DNA from: JAICWP01 sp035935775
GTDB lineage: Bacteria; Acidobacteriota; Terriglobia; Terriglobales; Acidobacteriaceae
Length of the DNA stretch: 9,028 nt
NCBI GenBank assembly: GCA_035935775.1
Contig: DASYWT010000366.1
Span: forward strand, 1 to 9,028
Direction of reading: 5' to 3'
Shown here: positions 6,378 to 9,028 of the stretch, in pieces
How positions within the stretch are numbered: position 1 is the first letter of the stretch
Layout: every line of letters begins with the position of its first letter
The notes under the pieces: model-generated
Database searches by the model: none
What the model was told of the DNA's origin: nothing
The model's input: the letters and a program-made list of their open reading frames with translations, nothing else
Translations under genes and position numbers: made by a program

Positions 6378-7595
6378 TCATCTCAGGATCCCTATGCGTT
6401 TGCCTACCCGCTTCAGCACCTCAAGCGCGCGGTCCAGTTCCTCGCGCGTGTGAGTAGCAGTCATGATGGTGCGCACCCGCGCCTTGCCTTCGGGCACGGT
6501 GGGAAAGGCAATCCCTGTGCCCATCACGCCCTCCTTGAACAGTTCACGGGAAAACTCCATGGTGAGTTTGCCGTCGCCGATGATGATGGGCGTAATGGGA
6601 GTTTCGCTGGCGGGCGTATTCACCCCGCCGATGTTGTATCCCAGACTGCCCAGCTCTTTTTTCCAATAGCGGGTGTTTTCCCACAGTTTTTCGATGCGCT
6701 CCGGTTCTTGCTCCAGCACCTCGAAGGCAGCCATGCAACTGGCGGCCACCGACGGCGGGTGCGAGGTGGAGAACAGGAAGGGGCGGGCGCGATGGTAGAG
6801 AAAGTCAATCAGATCACGGGAACCGCATACATAGCCTCCGAGTGCGCCGATAGCTTTGGAGAGGGTACCCACCTGAATATCTACGCGCCCATGCACCTTA
6901 AAGTGATCAATGGTGCCACGGCCGTTGCGGCCGAGCACGCCGGAGGCATGCGCGTCGTCCACCATCATGATGGCGCCATATTTCTCCGCCAGGTCGCAGA
7001 GCGCGGGCAGCGGTGCGACGTCGCCGTCCATGGAGAAAACACCGTCGGAGATCAGCAGCTTGTGGCCGGGCTGGCCGGCAACTTCCTTGAGCAGTTCTTC
7101 CGCGTGCGCCATGTCCTTGTGACGGAACACCTTGATGGTGGCGCGGGAGAGGCGCGCCCCGTCAATGATGGAGGCATGGTTGAGTTCGTCGGAGATGATG
7201 AAGTCTTCTTTGCCCAGCACAGCCGAGACAGTGCCGGCATTGGCGGCGAAGCCCGACTGGAAGACCACTGAAGCTTCCACGTTCTTGAAGCGGGCGATTT
7301 TTTCCTCCAGTTCCATGTGGATCTTCATGGTGCCGGCGATCGTCCGCACCGCGCCCGAACCCACGCCATACTTGCGAGTGGCTTCCAGGGCCGCTTGCCG
7401 CAGGTTGGGATGGGTGGTCAGGCCCAGGTAGTTATTCGAGGCCAGGTTGATGACCTTCTTGCCGTCGAAGGTGCATTCCGGCGCCTGCTCGTCTTCCAGC
7501 ACCCGCAGGCGGAAGTAGGTGCCTTTTTCTTTGAGCTGATTCAGTTGTTCGGTCAGGTAAGAGAGCTGCGGGCGAGTGGAGGTCTGGGTTGCCAT
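6378..7595 (-). CDS. kbl: Glycine C-acetyltransferase (2-amino-3-ketobutyrate CoA ligase type, PLP-dependent)
   Basis: A cytoplasmic alpha-oxoamine synthase-family enzyme of 405 residues; E. coli Kbl has 398. The expected reaction interconverts 2-amino-3-oxobutanoate plus CoA with glycine plus acetyl-CoA, the second step of threonine breakdown. Family marks are NLASNNYLGL (50-59), GSGAVRTIAGT (79-89), SDELNHASIIDG with the PLP-stacking His140, VDDAHASGVLG (212-222) and the PLP-binding Lys247 in VGTLSKAIGALGG. The C-terminal domain ends in RVRTIMTATHTREELDRAL. The ATG at 7595 has AGGAG 4 nt upstream and matches the family length. The frame stays open to 7688, but those extra 31 codons look non-coding (low-complexity Ser run). 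No threonine dehydrogenase gene is adjacent, so another member of the family, such as a BioF-like or uncharacterised acyltransferase, is possible but less likely. It is divergent from the response regulator. Confidence 0.9.
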   Translation of the reverse strand: MATQTSTRPQLSYLTEQLNQLKEKGTYFRLRVLEDEQAPECTFDGKKVINLASNNYLGLTTHPNLRQAALEATRKYGVGSGAVRTIAGTMKIHMELEEKIARFKNVEASVVFQSGFAANAGTVSAVLGKEDFIISDELNHASIIDGARLSRATIKVFRHKDMAHAEELLKEVAGQPGHKLLISDGVFSMDGDVAPLPALCDLAEKYGAIMMVDDAHASGVLGRNGRGTIDHFKVHGRVDIQVGTLSKAIGALGGYVCGSRDLIDFLYHRARPFLFSTSHPPSVAASCMAAFEVLEQEPERIEKLWENTRYWKKELGSLGYNIGGVNTPASETPITPIIIGDGKLTMEFSRELFKEGVMGTGIAFPTVPEGKARVRTIMTATHTREELDRALEVLKRVGKRIGILR

Positions 7596-7599
7596 GATT

Positions 7600-7604
7600 C
7601 TCCT
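7600..7604 (-). promoter_or_regulatory. Shine-Dalgarno of the kbl-type gene
   Basis: AGGAG on the minus strand, 4 nt before the ATG at 7595. It supports this start over the longer open frame that continues to 7688. It directly abuts a 7-bp hairpin (7605-7621). Confidence 0.7.
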
Positions 7605-7632
7605 CGCGGTGCGCCACCGCGGAATAACGCGG
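7605..7632 (-). promoter_or_regulatory. Two overlapping, mutually exclusive hairpins in the kbl leader
   Basis: Hairpin A is a perfect 7-bp GC-rich stem with a 3-nt loop (CGCGGTG 7621-7615, CACCGCG 7611-7605 on the minus strand). It ends right at the Shine-Dalgarno. Hairpin B is a 5-bp stem with a 6-nt loop (CCGCG 7632-7628, CGCGG 7621-7617). Both use 7617-7621, so only one can form at a time. This could be a leader switch or a DNA operator. High GC also makes such palindromes by chance. The pairing is directly seen; any function is speculative. Confidence 0.4.
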
Positions 7633-7711
7633 ATTTCCAAACCCTTCAGTGTAACGCCGAAACCGGAGGAGGAGGAAACCCCGGGCACGTCATCGCCACA
7701 CCAGAGCGGGC

Positions 7712-7745
7712 TTTAAGCGAGCCTTAAGCATGGTCGAAGTAGCCT
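7712..7745 (+). promoter_or_regulatory. Candidate autoregulatory box of the response-regulator gene
   Basis: TTTAAG (7712-7717), spacer CGAGC and CTTAAG (7723-7728) form a direct repeat with an 11-bp period. It matches the YTTAAK-N5-YTTAAK form known for PmrA at both half-sites. Eleven nt later is TAGCCT (7740-7745), a poor -10 but at the same offset as TACAGT in the efflux-operon promoter. A better-looking GATAAT (7779-7784) also exists, but transcripts from it would start inside the Shine-Dalgarno region. The ATG lies 74 nt past the box. The box also lies 116 nt upstream of the kbl start, so it could affect that gene too. Positive autoregulation is the usual arrangement for this family and is inferred here. 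Confidence 0.5.
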
Positions 7746-7802
7746 CATAGTGGCTTGTGCACGCCTGCCCGAGCGCCGGATAATTCGGAGGGAAGGCGCG
7801 GC

Positions 7803-8489
7803 ATGCGGGTACTGGTGATCGAAGACGAGCGGCGGCTGGCGGAGAACGTTGCCCGCAGCCTGAAAGAGAATGCGTCCTGGGTGGTGGATATCGCCCAGGA
7901 CGGCGAGAACGGTTTGCACCTGGCCAGCTCGGTTGCCTATGACCTGATCGTGCTCGACCTGATGCTGCCCAAGCTGGACGGGCTGGAGTTGCTGCGACGT
8001 TACCGACGGCAGGGAAACAAGACGCCGGTGCTGGTGCTGACGGCGCGCTACGAAAAGCAATCCATCGTTACCCTGCTCAACGCCGGTGCCGATGATTATC
8101 TGGCCAAGCCCTTCGACCTGGGAGAGTTCCTGGCGCGGGCCAAGGCGCTGGTGCGGCGGGCCAAGGGACAGCCAACCCCGCTGCTGGCGGTGGGCGACCT
8201 GGAGGTAAACACCATTGAACGCTCGGTGCGGCGCAACGGGCGGGAGATTACCCTCACCCCGATGGAGTACCGGGTGCTGGAGTACCTGGCGCACCGGCCG
8301 CGGGCGGTTGTTTCTAAAACAGAACTACTGGAGCACTTGTACGACTACAACTGGGAGAAGTTCAGCAACGTGATAGAAGTGTACATCTCCGGCTTGCGGC
8401 GCAAGATTGACGACGGCGCGCCCGTGAAACTGATTCACACCTTGCGCGGGCAGGGCTACGCGCTGCGGGCGGGGGAAGGTAGAAGATAA
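7803..8489 (+). CDS. OmpR/PhoB-family response regulator (PmrA/QseB/CusR-like)
   Basis: A 228-residue DNA-binding regulator of a two-component system, full length for the family. The receiver domain (about 1-118) has the acidic pair Glu7/Asp8, phospho-acceptor Asp52 in VLDLMLPKLDG, Thr80 in VLVLTAR and Lys102 in YLAKPF, all canonical. The C-terminal winged helix (about 127-224) has LTPMEYRVLEYLA, the recognition-helix region SNVIEVYISGLRRKID and the wing IHTLRGQGYAL. The ATG at 7803 is preceded by GGAGGGAAGG (7787-7796), and the protein then starts MRVLVIEDE, as is typical. The open frame extends to a TTG at 7755, but those residues do not fit the receiver start. The gene is followed after 79 nt by a membrane sensor kinase on the same strand. 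It probably binds the tandem TTAAG boxes at 7712-7728 and 4251-4267, which would link it to the efflux operon (inference). Confidence 0.95.
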   Translation: MRVLVIEDERRLAENVARSLKENASWVVDIAQDGENGLHLASSVAYDLIVLDLMLPKLDGLELLRRYRRQGNKTPVLVLTARYEKQSIVTLLNAGADDYLAKPFDLGEFLARAKALVRRAKGQPTPLLAVGDLEVNTIERSVRRNGREITLTPMEYRVLEYLAHRPRAVVSKTELLEHLYDYNWEKFSNVIEVYISGLRRKIDDGAPVKLIHTLRGQGYALRAGEGRR

Positions 8490-8551
8490 GGTTGTTGTCC
8501 AGAGACCTTAAAACTTTGAAACCTTGTGAAATCTGAGCTCTCAAGCTGAGC

Positions 8552-8572
8552 ATGGTCGTTTTTACGTCATGA
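8552..8572 (+). CDS. Possible 6-codon leader ORF overlapping the sensor kinase start
   Basis: ATG GTC GTT TTT ACG TCA TGA ends in an ATGA overlap with the kinase start codon at 8569. The kinase start has no clear Shine-Dalgarno of its own, so ribosomes ending this mini-ORF could re-initiate there. The mini-ORF also has no strong Shine-Dalgarno (only GAG a few nt upstream). A 21-nt ORF is easily a chance event, so this is a weak call. Confidence 0.15.
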   Translation: MVVFTS

Positions 8573-9028
8573 AACGCCTTTCACTCACCGGCCGTTTGAC
8601 CGCCGTGGTCGTCGGCGCACAGCTGCTGCTGGCGGCCGGCCTGGTGGTCGTGGGCATCACCTTTGCCCGGCGCCAGCTGCTGGCCGCTTTTGACATGAGC
8701 CTGCAGGGCAAGGCTCGCGCCATCGCCGCGCTGGTGTATTACCCGCCCGAGGGCAGATTCGGGCTGCTGTTCGACGATGATGAGGCTCCGCCTTCTTTTG
8801 ATGCGTCGCATCCCGACATTTTCCAGGTGAAGAGCGCCGCGCCGCACTTCGAGGCGCATTCCAGGAATTTCGACTTCGGATTTCTTCAGAGTGAGCCGGC
8901 GGGCAAGGAGTACTGGACTTTCACCTCGAAGGGAGTGCCTTATCGTGGGCTGCTTCTCCGCAATGTCTCAATCCGCGATGCCGACACGGGACCTGCCGAC
9001 ACCGATGTGGTAGTGGACGTGTTCTACG
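8569..9028 (+). CDS. Membrane sensor histidine kinase, N-terminal part (runs off right edge)
   Basis: About 153 residues are visible. The layout is a short basic cytoplasmic start (MKRLSLTGRL), one strong transmembrane helix (about 11-32, TAVVVGAQLLLAAGLVVVGI) and a periplasmic domain. That domain begins FARRQLLAAFDMSLQGKARAIAALV, a form common in sensors of the QseC/TctE/heavy-metal group. The second membrane helix, HAMP, HisKA and ATPase domains are expected beyond the edge and are not seen. The kinase call therefore rests on this N-terminal pattern and on its position after an OmpR-type regulator gene. The periplasmic part has an acidic patch (FDDDEAPP near 71-78). The start at 8569 overlaps a 6-codon ORF and lacks a strong Shine-Dalgarno. 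It is the probable partner of the upstream regulator; the signal is unknown. Confidence 0.85.
   Translation, partial: MKRLSLTGRLTAVVVGAQLLLAAGLVVVGITFARRQLLAAFDMSLQGKARAIAALVYYPPEGRFGLLFDDDEAPPSFDASHPDIFQVKSAAPHFEAHSRNFDFGFLQSEPAGKEYWTFTSKGVPYRGLLLRNVSIRDADTGPADTDVVVDVFY

Noticed and set aside
6450..7271. Plus-strand open frame of 273 codons
   Set aside because: It is the antisense shadow of the kbl-type gene.
7596..7688. N-terminal extension of the kbl-type protein
   Set aside because: The extra 31 residues do not match the family, while AGGAG just upstream of 7595 supports the shorter form.
7755..7802. Upstream TTG start for the response regulator
   Set aside because: The receiver fold begins at MRVLVIEDE. 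The ATG at 7803 has a good ribosome-binding site, and the extension has no family match.
7713..8294. Minus-strand open frame of 193 codons opposite the response regulator
   Set aside because: The regulator on the plus strand has every canonical residue. This frame is Gln/His/Arg-rich without motifs.
1..9028. CRISPR arrays, tRNA/rRNA, insertion sequences, toxin-antitoxin or phage-defence genes
   Set aside because: No regularly spaced repeats, tRNA-like cloverleaf, transposase or defence-family protein could be recognised on either strand.

Overview
The window is high-GC and almost fully coding, and reads as Gram-negative bacterial DNA. It carries a tripartite efflux pump with an outer-membrane TolC-type channel, GAF-domain and membrane sensor kinases, and an OmpR-type regulator. 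The protein style and a short heptad repeat between operon genes resemble Acidobacteriota (Terriglobia). That placement is an impression only; no rRNA or other marker gene is present.

Minus strand, in order of transcription: a PLP-dependent glycine C-acetyltransferase (kbl type, 7595 to 6378); a soluble two-GAF histidine kinase (6200 to 4302); then an efflux operon made of a TolC-family channel (4215 to 2626), a membrane-fusion adaptor (2622 to 1333) and the N-terminal 400 residues of an RND pump (1202 to beyond the left edge). Channel and adaptor genes are 3 nt apart. Adaptor and pump genes are separated by 130 nt holding an inverted heptad-repeat element that runs over the adaptor stop codon.

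Plus strand, divergent from kbl: an OmpR/PhoB-family response regulator (7803 to 8489), then the start of a membrane sensor kinase (8569 to beyond the right edge), which is probably its partner.

The main observation links the two halves. A 17-bp tandem box, NTTAAG-N5-CTTAAK with an 11-bp period, lies upstream of the response-regulator gene (7712-7728). It also lies, in the correct orientation, just upstream of the channel gene (4267-4251). The box has the form bound by PmrA/QseB-type regulators. The simplest model is that the divergent two-component system controls both itself and the efflux operon. The soluble GAF kinase between kbl and the pump has no response regulator of its own in view.

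I found no tRNA, rRNA, CRISPR, transposase or clear intrinsic terminator. No gene-free stretch exceeds 300 bp; the longest are 7596-7802 and 6201-6377. I see no clearly novel multi-gene system. The gene families are all known, and the interest lies in regulation and intergenic elements.
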